In this document: piece after piece, positions 37,195 to 45,971 of the stretch
Layout of the letters: each line of letters begins with the position of its first letter
Position numbering within the stretch: position 1 is the stretch's first letter
DNA from: Ornithinimicrobium cerasi
Lineage (GTDB): Bacteria > Actinomycetota > Actinomycetes > Actinomycetales > Dermatophilaceae
Assembly (NCBI RefSeq): GCF_003702705.1
Contig: NZ_QZMN01000001.1
Coordinates: 186,001 to 250,000 of the forward strand
Reading direction: 5' to 3'
Length of the DNA: 64,000 bases
The notes under the pieces: generated by a model
What the model saw: the letters and a program-made list of their open reading frames with translations, nothing else
Databases searched by the model: none
What the model was told of the DNA's origin: nothing
Program-made: the position numbers and the translations under genes

Positions 37195-38064
37195 ATGAAC
37201 GGCACACCGTGGTGGCGACGTCTGCTCAGTGTCTTCGAGCCCGGGGAGGGGCGCGGGGGCACCTCCTCCCGCGCCAGCTCGGCCGGGTCCCCCGGCAAGG
37301 GGGCCAGGGCGGCGCGCCCCGCCGGGGCTCCCCGGCCCGGCCAGCCGAAGGGACGCCCGGGCCGGCTGGCGAGCATCGACCCCGCGCTGCCCGTCCTGGG
37401 GCTCGCCGTGACCCGCAGCGGATGGGTGGGCGCCGTGCTCGACCCGTCGGGCCACGGGACCCCGCACCTCGTCGACGGCGTCACGCTCGAGGAGGTGGTC
37501 GCGGCCGCCGGGACGGTCACCGTGGTCGCGCTGGACGTCCCCGTCGGGCTGCCGGACGAGGGGCGCCGGGCGGCCGACGTCGCGGCCCGCAAGGAGCTCG
37601 GGGGACAGGCCTCCGCCGTCCTGACCACCCCGGTCCGCGAGGCCGTCTACGCCGCCACCTTCGGCGAGGCCAACGCGATCAGCCGCGAGAAGGTCGGCTC
37701 CGGCCTGAGCCAGCAGGCCTACGGGCTGCGCCGCCGGATCATGGAGGTGGACGCGTACGTGCGCCAGGACCTGCCGTTCCGCCTGGTCGAGGTGGTGCCG
37801 GAGCTCGTCTACACCGACCTGTCGGGCACCCCGCTGACGTCGCGCCGGGGGTCGGCGGAAGGATCGCGCCAGCGGCGCGAGGCGCTGGCCACGGCCGGCC
37901 TGTACGCCCCGACCCAGGCACCGGTGGGGGTCGCCACCGACTCGATGCTCGACGCCTGCGCTGCGGCGCTGACGGCCCACCGGGTCAAGAACGGCCAGGC
38001 CAGGAGCATCCCCGACGAGCCGGAGACCTACTCGGACGGGATCACCGCGGCGATCCGCGTCTGA
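37195..38064 (+). CDS. DUF429 domain-containing protein
   Basis: 289 residues. A variable basic N-terminus of about 65 residues (Arg/Gly/Pro-rich, ending GRPGRLASIDPALP) precedes an RNase H-like DUF429 domain: VLGLAVTRSGWVGAVLD, VVALDVPVGLPDEGRRAADVAARK, LTTPVREAVY, the SGLSQQAYGLRRRIMEVD helix and ETYSDGITAAIRV at the end. The acidic residues on the first and third strands fit a nuclease-like fold, but no activity is known to me. ATG at 37195 has TAGGGT (37183-37188) six bases before it, so the mRNA is probably leaderless. A relative occurs at 62937. Confidence 0.82.
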   Translation: MNGTPWWRRLLSVFEPGEGRGGTSSRASSAGSPGKGARAARPAGAPRPGQPKGRPGRLASIDPALPVLGLAVTRSGWVGAVLDPSGHGTPHLVDGVTLEEVVAAAGTVTVVALDVPVGLPDEGRRAADVAARKELGGQASAVLTTPVREAVYAATFGEANAISREKVGSGLSQQAYGLRRRIMEVDAYVRQDLPFRLVEVVPELVYTDLSGTPLTSRRGSAEGSRQRREALATAGLYAPTQAPVGVATDSMLDACAAALTAHRVKNGQARSIPDEPETYSDGITAAIRV

Positions 38065-38066
38065 TC

Positions 38067-38142
38067 CCGGTCAGCCGCGCAGCGCCCGGTCAGCCGGGCA
38101 GCGACCGGTCACGCGGGCAGCGCCGCGTCAGCCCCGCAGCCG
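38067..38142. repeat. four tandem 19-base repeats carrying stop codons
   Basis: Copies at 38067-38085, 38086-38104, 38105-38123 and 38124-38142, the first three of form CCGGTCAGCCGGGCAGCGC with few changes. Each contains TCA, a TGA on the minus strand; because 19 is not a multiple of three the four stops cover all minus frames. The outermost copy supplies the real stop of the membrane protein gene. Confidence 0.8.
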
Positions 38143-38529
38143 CGCGGGGTCGACCCGCTGCTCGTCCAGGGCGACGCCCGGCTTGCGGATCGCCAGCGTG
38201 GCCAGGGCGACCGCGCCGACGAGGAAGAGCACGCCCACCGCCATGTGCACACCGGCCAGCGACATCTCGCCCAGGCCGATCTGGACCAGCGCCAGCACCG
38301 CCATGCCCGCCGCGTGCATGAGCAGTCCCTTGTTGCCGCTGGCGCGGGACCACAGGAACGCGGCGACGGCCGCGACGAGGGCGACGACGAAGGTGACGTT
38401 GCCGACGTTGCCGTGCTGGCCCCCGCCGTCGACCCAGCCGAAACCCACCACCGTCTGCCAGATCGCCAGCAGGGCGGTGAGGACGGCAGTGAGGCGCAGG
38501 ACGGTCAGCGTCAGGGAGGTGTTCTTCAT
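38128..38529 (-). CDS. four-helix membrane protein, unknown function
   Basis: 133 residues with four predicted helices (LTVLRLTAVLTALLAIWQTVVGF, VTFVVALVAAVAAFLWS, LMHAAGMAVLALVQIGLG, VHMAVGVLFLVGAVALATLAI) and short polar loops, GGGQHGNVGN being a Gly/Asn-rich one. It resembles small actinobacterial membrane proteins annotated as hypothetical; COX15-like or DUF4383-like resemblance is too weak to claim. ATG at 38529 begins MKNTSLTLTVLRL; CAGACT six bases upstream may be its -10. Confidence 0.7.
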   Translation of the reverse strand: MKNTSLTLTVLRLTAVLTALLAIWQTVVGFGWVDGGGQHGNVGNVTFVVALVAAVAAFLWSRASGNKGLLMHAAGMAVLALVQIGLGEMSLAGVHMAVGVLFLVGAVALATLAIRKPGVALDEQRVDPARLRG

Positions 38530-38549
38530 GGTCCCAGTCTGGCAGACCG

Positions 38550-39332
38550 TCAGGCGGCGCCGGGCGACGGACCGAGGTCCCGGAGGACCGGCCACGCCTC
38601 GAGCATCGCGGGCCCGTACCAGGTCAGCAGGCGCCCGCTCACCAGCCGCGTGGGGGTCCGCACGAACGCCTCCGGACCGTCGTCCGCCGTGAACACGTAG
38701 GGCTCGTCCGGCAGCAGCACCACGTCCGCCCCTGCCCCGTCCAGCTCCTCCAGCGCCAGGCCCGGGTAGCGCTCGGCATGGTCGCCGAACACGTTCTCCA
38801 GCCCGGCGTGCGCGAGCAGGTCGGTCGTGAAGGTGCGGGAACCGACGACCATCCACGGGTCCCGCCAGATCGGCACCACCACCCGCGACCGGGCGGCGGG
38901 GGGCCGACCCGCGCCCCACAGCCGCCCGATCTCCTCGAGCCAGCCCGGACACCCCCACCGGAGGACGTCGACCAGGAGCGTCCGCAGCACCCGCAGGGCG
39001 TCGGCGACCGACTCCACGTCCCCGACCCAGACCTGCTGACCCCGCTCACGCAGGCGCCGCACGTCGAGCTCGCGGTTCTCCTCCCGCACGCAGACCACGA
39101 GCTCGGGGGCGAGGTCGGCGACCGCGGCCCGGTCCGGGTTCTTCGTCCCGCGGACGCGGGGTATGTCGAGCCCGCTCGGCCGGGTGCACCAGTCGGTCGC
39201 GCCGACGAGAGCCTCCGGCCGGGTGGCCGCCATGGCCTCGGTCAGCGAGGGGACGAGCGAGACCACCCGGCGCACCGGGCCGTCGGGCAGCCGGACCTCT
39301 CCGCCCACGTCGTCCCGGACGGTCCGGCTCAC
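38550..39332 (-). CDS. helical-backbone metal receptor (BtuF-like, cytoplasmic)
   Basis: 260 residues. The fold of periplasmic B12/siderophore-binding proteins is seen in RRVVSLVPSLTEAMAAT, the ADLAPELVVCVREENRELDVRRLRE strand-helix unit, a long backbone helix ADALRVLRTLLVDVL and the C-terminal half PIWRDPWMVVGSRTFTTDLL with DVVLLPDEPYVF. There is no signal peptide or lipobox, so it is probably cytoplasmic, and no ABC permease is adjacent. Possible roles are cobalamin or corrinoid handling; the B12-dependent mutase gene lies 2.4 kb away on the other strand. GTG at 39332 overlaps the stop of the upstream pyrophosphorylase (GTGA). Confidence 0.8.
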   Translation of the reverse strand: MSRTVRDDVGGEVRLPDGPVRRVVSLVPSLTEAMAATRPEALVGATDWCTRPSGLDIPRVRGTKNPDRAAVADLAPELVVCVREENRELDVRRLRERGQQVWVGDVESVADALRVLRTLLVDVLRWGCPGWLEEIGRLWGAGRPPAARSRVVVPIWRDPWMVVGSRTFTTDLLAHAGLENVFGDHAERYPGLALEELDGAGADVVLLPDEPYVFTADDGPEAFVRTPTRLVSGRLLTWYGPAMLEAWPVLRDLGPSPGAA

Positions 39333-40744
39333 GCCGGCGGGTCGGGGTGACCGGCCTCGGTCCCGCCAGGGGCGAGCGTCGTGCCGTCCACGATTCGGCC
39401 CCCCTCCTCGCCCAGCGTGACCGCGCCGACGACGCGCACGTCGGCCCCGAAGGTCCAGTCCCCCTCGACCTGGAGGCGGCTGGCCTCCACGAGGGAGGGC
39501 GGGCCGGCGGGGAAGCGTGCGTCGAAGGCACCGATCATCCCGTAGTGGTCCTTGACCAGGTCGACGACCGGTGCGGGCTCGACGGTGCTCGTGAGCCGCC
39601 ACGTCCGCGGGTCCAGCCGGTAGACGTCCGAGCGCAGGAGGAGGAGCTCGTTGGTCGTCTTCACCGGGGCGAAGCGCTCCCGGGTCACCCCCACGGAGAC
39701 CGCGTCCTCGAACAGCTCGACGGCGCCCCCCATCGCGCTCTCGATCTGGATCACCGGGGTGGAGGTCTTGTCGGTGGGGTCGACCGTCTTGGCGTTGCGG
39801 ATCAGCGGCAGTTCGAGGACCCCGCCCCGCTCGTCGAGCATCCCCCGCAGGCGCTCGAGGTCGAACCACAGGTTGTTGGTGTTGACGTAAGGATGGGTGT
39901 CCGCATCCATGAAGTGGACCATCTCCTCCGGCGCCGTCTGCGCCGTGTCGCGCAGCACCAGCCTCCCGTCGCCACGACGCCGGACGAGGTGGCCGCCCTT
40001 CTTGTCCATCTCGGTCCGGGGGCACACCTCCGCGGCGTAGCCGGCCCCGCTGCCCGCGAACCAGGCGGCGAGCGCGGCGTCGGGGACGGCTCCGAGGTTG
40101 TCGACGTTGGAGACGAAGGCGAAGCGGTAGCCGGCGTCGAGCAACCGGTCGAGCAGCCCGCTGGCGAGCAGGGAGGGGTAGAGGTCCCCGTGGCCGGGCG
40201 GGCACCACTCCAGGCGCGGATCGGCGGGCCACTCCACGGGTGTCAGGTCGTCCTCGCGCAGCTTGGGCTCCTGGCTCTGCAGGAAGTCCAGGGGCAGGTC
40301 GCCGACGGCGAGCTCGGGGTAGCGGTCCAGCACCTCTACCGTGGCGTCGCGGGTGGAGAAGCTGTCCATCAGCACGAGGGGCAGGCGCACGCCATACCTC
40401 TCGCGCAGCGCGAGGACCTGGCGCACCGTGATGTCGAGGAAGGTGAGCCCCTCGTGCACGGGGAGGAGGGACTTGGGGCCGGCCAGACCCATGGAGGTGC
40501 CGAGCCCGCCGTTGAGGGTGATCACCACCGTCGCGTCGAGGGCGGACCGGGCAGCGTCCTCGTCGACGGTGAGGTCGGCGTGCTGGACGTCCGGCAGTGC
40601 GGGCTCCACGTCGGACTCCGCGATCAGGCCGGTCGCCCCGGCGGCGAGCTTGTCGTAGTGGGCCGCGAAGGTGTCCATGGCCGGCTGGCTGACACCGGCC
40701 TCCCGCATCCGATCCAGGGCCAGCGTGCGTCCGTCTGCGCTCAT
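39329..40744 (-). CDS. UTP-glucose-1-phosphate uridylyltransferase (UDPGP family)
   Basis: 471 residues of the eukaryote-like UGP2/UDPGP type, not the short bacterial GalU type. Nucleotide-binding VVITLNGGLGTSMGLAGPKSLLPV, then LMDSFSTRD, EWCPPGHGDLYPSL, VSNVDNLGAVPD, MDKKGGHL, and a C-terminal hexapeptide-like beta domain (GDWTFGADVRVVGAVTLG). It makes UDP-glucose (or UDP-galactose/GlcNAc) for glycans and trehalose. ATG at 40744 is seven bases after TAGGTT (40757-40752), hence likely leaderless; upstream lies a near-match to the damage promoter motif. The metal-receptor gene follows by four-base overlap. Confidence 0.9.
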   Translation of the reverse strand: MSADGRTLALDRMREAGVSQPAMDTFAAHYDKLAAGATGLIAESDVEPALPDVQHADLTVDEDAARSALDATVVITLNGGLGTSMGLAGPKSLLPVHEGLTFLDITVRQVLALRERYGVRLPLVLMDSFSTRDATVEVLDRYPELAVGDLPLDFLQSQEPKLREDDLTPVEWPADPRLEWCPPGHGDLYPSLLASGLLDRLLDAGYRFAFVSNVDNLGAVPDAALAAWFAGSGAGYAAEVCPRTEMDKKGGHLVRRRGDGRLVLRDTAQTAPEEMVHFMDADTHPYVNTNNLWFDLERLRGMLDERGGVLELPLIRNAKTVDPTDKTSTPVIQIESAMGGAVELFEDAVSVGVTRERFAPVKTTNELLLLRSDVYRLDPRTWRLTSTVEPAPVVDLVKDHYGMIGAFDARFPAGPPSLVEASRLQVEGDWTFGADVRVVGAVTLGEEGGRIVDGTTLAPGGTEAGHPDPPA

Positions 40745-40751
40745 GGTCTCC

Positions 40752-40773
40752 AACCTACCCAGCAGGACCGACA
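40752..40773 (-). promoter_or_regulatory. near-match to the damage promoter ahead of the uridylyltransferase gene
   Basis: TGTCGGTC (40773-40766), eight bases, TAGGTT (40757-40752): seven of eight bases of TGTCRGTG with exact spacing. The -10 box is well placed for leaderless start at ATG 40744. Function as a damage promoter is uncertain because the last G is C. Confidence 0.5.
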
Positions 40774-40860
40774 GCGACCCCGCCACCGTGCGCCAGCAGC
40801 CCCTCCGGACAACTACCGTGGCTAGTAGAGTCGGGTCACCCAACGAGGAGGAGAAGGATC

Positions 40861-41616
40861 ATGGACGGACGGCTCGAGGGACGGGTGGCACTGGTGACGG
40901 GAGCCGCCAGCGGGATCGGGAGGGCCACGGCGCAACGGCTGCTCGAGGAAGGTGCGGCGGTCCTGGTGACCGACATCCAGGACGAGCTCGGTGCCCGTAC
41001 GGTCGAGGAGCTGGGCGCCGACGGCGGCCGCGTGATGTTCCTGCGGCACGACGTCACGAGCGAGGGGGACTGGCAGGCCGCCGTGGACACCGCCGTCGCC
41101 GAGCTCGGCGGCCTCGACATCCTCGTGAACAACGCCGGGATGGGTGACCTGAAGACCATCGAGGACACCACCCTGGAGGAGTGGCACCGCACCGTCGAGA
41201 TCGACCAGACGGGTGTCTTCCTGGGGATGAAGATCGCCGCCCCGGCGCTGCGCCGGTCCGAGGGCGCCTCGATCGTCAACATCAGCTCGATCTTCGGCAC
41301 CAGCGGCGGCTTCGGCACCTCGCCGGCCTACCATGCGGCCAAGGGCGCGGTGCGGACGCTGACCAAGAACGCCGCCGTGCACTGGGCGACCGAGGGGATC
41401 CGGGTCAACTCGATCCACCCCGGCTTCATCCTCACCCCGATCCTGGAGCCCACCAGGGGCACCGAGTACTGGGACACGATGATCCAGCTGACGCCGATGG
41501 CGCGGCTGGGCGACCCGGCCGACATCGCGGCCGGCGTCGCCTACCTGGCCAGCGACGACGCGAGGTTCGTCACCGGGAGCGAGCTCTACATCGACGGCGG
41601 CTTCACGGCGCGCTGA
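40861..41616 (+). CDS. short-chain dehydrogenase/reductase (hydroxysteroid/glucose dehydrogenase-like)
   Basis: 251 residues, classical SDR. Cofactor loop VTGAASGIGRATAQRLLEEG, ILVNNAGMGD, catalytic Ser in VNISSIFG and the Y-x3-K motif PAYHAAKGA, then IRVNSIHPGFI and C-terminal ASDDARFVTGSELYIDGGF. The Asp after the second strand (VLVTDIQDE) favours NAD(H). Top resemblance is to 3-alpha/20-beta-hydroxysteroid or glucose dehydrogenases, but SDR substrates cannot be set from sequence. ATG at 40861 has GAGGAGGAGAAGG ahead; TAGAGT at 40826-40831 is a likely -10. Divergent from the uridylyltransferase gene. Confidence 0.88.
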   Translation: MDGRLEGRVALVTGAASGIGRATAQRLLEEGAAVLVTDIQDELGARTVEELGADGGRVMFLRHDVTSEGDWQAAVDTAVAELGGLDILVNNAGMGDLKTIEDTTLEEWHRTVEIDQTGVFLGMKIAAPALRRSEGASIVNISSIFGTSGGFGTSPAYHAAKGAVRTLTKNAAVHWATEGIRVNSIHPGFILTPILEPTRGTEYWDTMIQLTPMARLGDPADIAAGVAYLASDDARFVTGSELYIDGGFTAR

Positions 41617-41705
41617 CCGCGCGGCCGGTGGGTTGACCTTCACGTCAACCCGCCGGTGCGCCTCGTCTACCATCGGAGTGACCCGACTCGACGAGGAGAC
41701 CTCAG

Positions 41706-44700
41706 GTGAAGAACGACCAGTCGGCAGCCACCGCCACCAGCGCCGAGCGCCCGCCCCTGCACACACCGGAGCACCCGGTCCGGATCGTCACCGCGGCCAG
41801 CCTCTTCGACGGGCACGACGCTTCCATCAACATCATGCGCCGCATCCTGCAGGGCCAGGGCGCCGAGGTGGTCCACCTGGGGCACAACCGATCGGTGGAG
41901 GAGGTCGTCGACGCGGTCCTCGACGAGGACGCGAACGGCGTCGCGGTCTCCTCCTACCAGGGCGGGCACGTCGAGTACTTCGAGTACCTCGTGCAGCGGC
42001 TGGCCGAGGCGGGCGCGGGACACGTGCGGGTCGTCGGGGGTGGGGGCGGCGTCATCGTGCCGGAGGAGATCTCCCGCCTGCGGGAGTCGGGCGTCACGAT
42101 CTTCAGCCCCGAGGACGGGCAGCGCCTGGGACTGCCGGGCATGATCAACACCGTCATCGAGGACTGCGACTGCGACCTCTGGCAGGTCGGCCCCGCCGAC
42201 GTGGACGCGGTGCTCGCGGGGGATCGCACCGCCGTCGCCCGGGCCATCACGGGGGCCGAGGTCGGTCACCTGCCCGAGGCGGACCGTGCCCGCTACCGGG
42301 ACGAGGCCGGGTCCGCCGGGAGGACCGTCCCCGTCCTGGGGATCACCGGGACCGGGGGGTCCGGGAAGTCCTCGCTCACCGACGAGCTCGTCCGCCGGCT
42401 GCGGATGGACCAGGGTGACCGCTTCCGGGTCGCGGTGATCGCCGTCGACCCGACGCGGCGACGGGGTGGTGGCGCCCTGCTGGGCGACCGGATCCGGATG
42501 AACTCCATCACCCGGGGGGGCTTCGCCCCCCCGGGAACCCCCCCGACCGCGTCCGGCGAGAGGCAGACGCCCGCCATCTACTTCCGGTCGATGGCGACCC
42601 GGGGGGACCGGGAGATCCCCGAGGCGCTGCCGCTGGCCGTCGACATCCTCAAGGCGGCCGGCTTCGACCTCGTGATCGTGGAGACCCCGGGCATCGGCCA
42701 GGGGGACGCGGGCATCGTCCCCTACGTCGACGCGTCGCTGTACGTCATGACGCCGGAGTTCGGCGCCGCGTCGCAGCTGGAGAAGATCGACATGCTCGAC
42801 TTCGCCGACGTGGTGGCCATCAACAAGTTCGAGCGCCGTGGCGCCCTGGACGCGCTGCGCGACGTGGGGCGCCAGCTGGTGCGCAACCGGGAGGCCTTCG
42901 GCAAGCGGCCCGAGGACATGCCGGTCTTCGGCACCTCCGCCGCCACCTTCAACGACGACGGCGTGACAGCCCTCTACCAGGAGCTGCGAGAGCTGCTGGC
43001 CGGCAAGGGTCTGCCGGTCGGTCCCGGGTCGCTGCCCCAGGTGGACGTGCGCCACTCGTCCACGATCCGTCAGGTCGTCCCGCCGCGTCGGGTGCGCTAC
43101 CTCGCCGAGATCGCCGACACCGTCCGCACCTACCACGAGGACACCGAACGCTTCGCCCGGGCGGCCCGACGGGTCGAGCGCCTGGCCGCGGTCGACGACG
43201 AGCTCGCGTCCACCGGGCGCACCGGCCACGGTGTCGACGAGCTCCTCGAGTCGGCGCGCCAGGAGGTCCCCGCCGAGATCCAGGAGATGCAGGAGCGCTG
43301 GCCCACGGTCGTCGAGTCCTACTCCGGCGAGGAGCAGGTCGTGCGGGTGCGGGAGCGCGAGCTGCGCACCCGGCTGGTCAAGGAGTCGCTGAGCGGGAAC
43401 CGCATACCCCGCGTCGCGCTGCCCCCCTACGACGAGGCGGGTGCTCTCGTCCGCTACTGGAGGCGGGAGAACCTGCCCGGCTTCTTCCCCTTCACCGCCG
43501 GGGTGTTCCCCTTCAAGCGGGAGGGTGAGGACCCCGCGCGCATGTTCGCGGGGGAGGGCGACCCGTTCCGGACCAACCGCCGCTTCAAGCTGCTCTCGGA
43601 GGGGCAGCCGGCCACGAGGCTCTCCACCGCGTTCGACTCGGTGACGCTCTACGGCCAGGACCCCGCGGAGCGTCCCGACATCTACGGCAAGGTCGGCACC
43701 TCAGGGGTGTCCGTCGCCACGCTGGACGACATGAAGGCGCTCTACGACGGGTTCGACCTGGTCAGCCCCACGACCTCGGTGTCGATGACCATCAACGGCC
43801 CGGCGCCGACGGTCCTGGCGTTCTTCCTCAACACGGCCATCGACCAGCAGCTCGACGCCTTCCGGGAGCGCGAGGGGCGCGAGCCCTCCGGGGCGGAGGC
43901 GGAGGAGCTGCGCGCCTACGCGCTGCAGAACGTCCGCGGCACCGTGCAGGCCGACATCCTCAAGGAGGACCAGGGGCAGAACACCTGCCTGTTCACCACG
44001 GAGTTCTCGCTGCGGATGATGGGTGACATCCAGCAGTGGTTCATCGACCAGGGCGTGCGCAACTTCTACTCGGTCAGCATCTCCGGCTACCACATCGCCG
44101 AGGCCGGGGCCAACCCCATCAGCCAGCTGGCGTTCACACTCGCCAACGGCTTCACCTATGTCGAGTCCTACCTCGCGCGCGGGATGGACGTCAACGACTT
44201 CGCCCCGAACCTCAGCTTCTTCTTCTCCAACGGGATGGACCCGGAGTACAGCGTCATCGGACGGGTGGCCCGCCGGATCTGGGCGGTCGCGATGCGCGAG
44301 AAGTACGTCGCGAACGAGCGCAGCCAGAAGCTGAAGTACCACGTCCAGACGTCCGGCCGGTCGCTGCACGCCCAGGAGATGGACTTCAACGACATCCGCA
44401 CCACGCTGCAGGCGCTGATCGCCATCTACGACAACGCCAACAGCCTGCACACCAACGCCTACGACGAGGCGATCACCACGCCCTCGGAGGAGTCGGTGCG
44501 TCGCGCGCTCGCCATCCAGCTCATCATCAACAAGGAGTGGGGCCTGGCGATGAACGAGAACCCGAACCAGGGCTCGTTCATCCTCGAGCAGCTGACCGAC
44601 CTCGTGGAGGAGGCGGTGCTGCTGGAGTTCGACCGCATCTCCGAGCGGGGTGGCGTCCTCGGCGCGATGGAGACTGGCTACCAGCGCGGCAAGATCCAGG

Positions 44701-45035
44701 ACGAGTCGATGCTCTACGAGCACCGCAAGCACGACGGCACGCTGCCGATCGTCGGCGTCAACACCTTCCGCCGCCCCGAGTCCGAGCGGGAGGTCGTCCA
44801 GGTCGAGCTGGCCCGGGCGACCGAGACCGAGAAGGAGTCGCAGCTGCGGCGGGTCGCCGAGTTCCAGGAGCAGCACGCCGACGAGGCGACCGAGGCGCTG
44901 GACCGGCTCCGGGAGGCGGCGCTGAGCGGCGACAACGTCTTCGCGGTGCTCATGGACGCGGCGCGGGTGTGCTCGCTCGGGCAGATCACCGCGGCGTTCT
45001 TCGAGGTCGGCGGACAGTACCGCCGCAACGTCTGA
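41706..45035 (+). CDS. icmF: fused isobutyryl-CoA mutase IcmF
   Basis: 1109 residues with three parts in one chain: B12-binding domain (LFDGHDASINIMRRIL, HLGHNRS, VSSYQGGH), a MeaB-like G-protein chaperone (P-loop GITGTGGSGKSSL near 212-224, VDPTRRRGGGALLGDR, ETPGIGQGD, NKFERRGA) and the TIM-barrel mutase (residues about 540-1109, YGKVGTSGVSVATLDDM, TISGYHIAEAGA-like region). It interconverts isobutyryl-CoA and butyryl-CoA with adenosylcobalamin, and such enzymes also use pivalyl/isovaleryl-CoA. Unusual: about 16 extra residues (ITRGGFAPPGTPPTASG) in the G domain between MNS and IYFRSMATR, encoded by a perfect DNA hairpin. GTG at 41706 has GAGGAG upstream; TACCAT at 41669 may be the -10. Confidence 0.95.
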   Translation: MKNDQSAATATSAERPPLHTPEHPVRIVTAASLFDGHDASINIMRRILQGQGAEVVHLGHNRSVEEVVDAVLDEDANGVAVSSYQGGHVEYFEYLVQRLAEAGAGHVRVVGGGGGVIVPEEISRLRESGVTIFSPEDGQRLGLPGMINTVIEDCDCDLWQVGPADVDAVLAGDRTAVARAITGAEVGHLPEADRARYRDEAGSAGRTVPVLGITGTGGSGKSSLTDELVRRLRMDQGDRFRVAVIAVDPTRRRGGGALLGDRIRMNSITRGGFAPPGTPPTASGERQTPAIYFRSMATRGDREIPEALPLAVDILKAAGFDLVIVETPGIGQGDAGIVPYVDASLYVMTPEFGAASQLEKIDMLDFADVVAINKFERRGALDALRDVGRQLVRNREAFGKRPEDMPVFGTSAATFNDDGVTALYQELRELLAGKGLPVGPGSLPQVDVRHSSTIRQVVPPRRVRYLAEIADTVRTYHEDTERFARAARRVERLAAVDDELASTGRTGHGVDELLESARQEVPAEIQEMQERWPTVVESYSGEEQVVRVRERELRTRLVKESLSGNRIPRVALPPYDEAGALVRYWRRENLPGFFPFTAGVFPFKREGEDPARMFAGEGDPFRTNRRFKLLSEGQPATRLSTAFDSVTLYGQDPAERPDIYGKVGTSGVSVATLDDMKALYDGFDLVSPTTSVSMTINGPAPTVLAFFLNTAIDQQLDAFREREGREPSGAEAEELRAYALQNVRGTVQADILKEDQGQNTCLFTTEFSLRMMGDIQQWFIDQGVRNFYSVSISGYHIAEAGANPISQLAFTLANGFTYVESYLARGMDVNDFAPNLSFFFSNGMDPEYSVIGRVARRIWAVAMREKYVANERSQKLKYHVQTSGRSLHAQEMDFNDIRTTLQALIAIYDNANSLHTNAYDEAITTPSEESVRRALAIQLIINKEWGLAMNENPNQGSFILEQLTDLVEEAVLLEFDRISERGGVLGAMETGYQRGKIQDESMLYEHRKHDGTLPIVGVNTFRRPESEREVVQVELARATETEKESQLRRVAEFQEQHADEATEALDRLREAALSGDNVFAVLMDAARVCSLGQITAAFFEVGGQYRRNV
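42511..42535 (+). repeat. 11-bp perfect hairpin inside icmF
   Basis: CCCGGGGGGGC (42511-42521), loop TTC, GCCCCCCCGGG (42525-42535). It encodes the start of the extra segment in the G-protein domain and remains in frame. Confidence 0.85.
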
Positions 45036-45105
45036 CGGCTCCTATCTGGGCGGCCGTCCTCCGGGAGGAGCGACCGCGACCGGCTCCTGACGGACCGCGG
45101 GCGCC

Positions 45106-45870
45106 TCAGACGTGCAGGCTCTCCGCCTCGATGAGACCCATCGACCGGGCGCGGTTGACCGCCGAGAGGCGGTCCCCGACGCCGAGCTTGCCGTAGATGT
45201 TGGCGAGGTGGTGGTGCACGGTCCGGGGAGAGATCTCGGCCTGGTGGGCGATGCGCGCGGCGGTGTGTCCCCGCGCCAGCAGCTCGAGGACCACCTGCTC
45301 ACGGGTGGTGAGGTGCACGATCCGTGCCTCCGGCTCCGGCATTGCGTCGGGGTCGAGGATCCGGTTGAGGGCCACCAGCACCGGCTGCACCATCGACAGG
45401 ACCGCCAGGTCGGCGTCGGTGAAGTCCTCGCCGAGACGGCCGAGCATGACGCACACGAAGGCCGGTCCCGTGCGGACCGGCACGGTGACCAGCTGGTCCA
45501 CACCCCAGACCCGGCGGATCTCCTCCCGCCGCGGCGACCCTGTCCAGGCAGACCCGACGGCGCGCGACATGGTCGTCACCGCGTCGTGACCGTCCCGGAC
45601 GGGGGCGAGCAGCGGGTCCGACCGTGGGACCACCCGCAGGAGCGGTTCCACGCGCGCGGGCGTCGCGGTCGCCGGGGCAGGCCCGATGCGCCGCACCTCC
45701 CACCCGTCGTCCCGGGCGTGCACCACGAGCCCGAGCTCCGCCCGGACCGCGTGGACGACGGCGTCCACAGCGTGGGTGAGGCGCTCCACCGCGGTCCCCT
45801 CGCTGGCCGCGACCCGCTGCAGCACCTCGACGGCCACCCGGTAGGCGTCGATGGGGACCTCGGTGCTCAT
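45106..45870 (-). CDS. LuxR-family transcriptional regulator with GAF-like sensor domain
   Basis: 254 residues. Residues about 20-180 look like a GAF-type sensor (LTHAVDAVVHAVRAELGLVV, VDQLVTVPVRTGPAFVCVMLGR, DADLAVLSMVQPVLVAL); the C-terminal LuxR helix-turn-helix is LTTREQVVLELLARGHTAARIAHQAEISPRTVHHHLANIYGKL, with the usual invariant residues. No phosphoacceptor domain is present, so it may bind a ligand directly. It converges on icmF, and its promoter faces the SNF2 gene, but no target can be inferred. ATG at 45870 is chosen over longer in-frame starts; CAGAGT six bases ahead may be a leaderless -10. Confidence 0.85.
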   Translation of the reverse strand: MSTEVPIDAYRVAVEVLQRVAASEGTAVERLTHAVDAVVHAVRAELGLVVHARDDGWEVRRIGPAPATATPARVEPLLRVVPRSDPLLAPVRDGHDAVTTMSRAVGSAWTGSPRREEIRRVWGVDQLVTVPVRTGPAFVCVMLGRLGEDFTDADLAVLSMVQPVLVALNRILDPDAMPEPEARIVHLTTREQVVLELLARGHTAARIAHQAEISPRTVHHHLANIYGKLGVGDRLSAVNRARSMGLIEAESLHV

Positions 45871-45943
45871 GGGCCCACTCTGGCCTGTCCCGGCTCTCCT
45901 GTAAATCACCCCGGGGAGAAGGGTGTGGACGACGCGCGACACC

Positions 45944-45965
45944 TGTCGGACGCCCCGCCTACCCT
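45944..45965 (+). promoter_or_regulatory. partial damage-type promoter of the SNF2 helicase gene
   Basis: TGTCGGAC (45944-45951), eight bases, TACCCT (45960-45965), then six bases to GTG 45972. Six of eight upstream bases match TGTCRGTG and spacing is exact. The -10 and leaderless start look sound; damage control is less sure. Confidence 0.5.
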
Positions 45966-45971
45966 CGTCCT

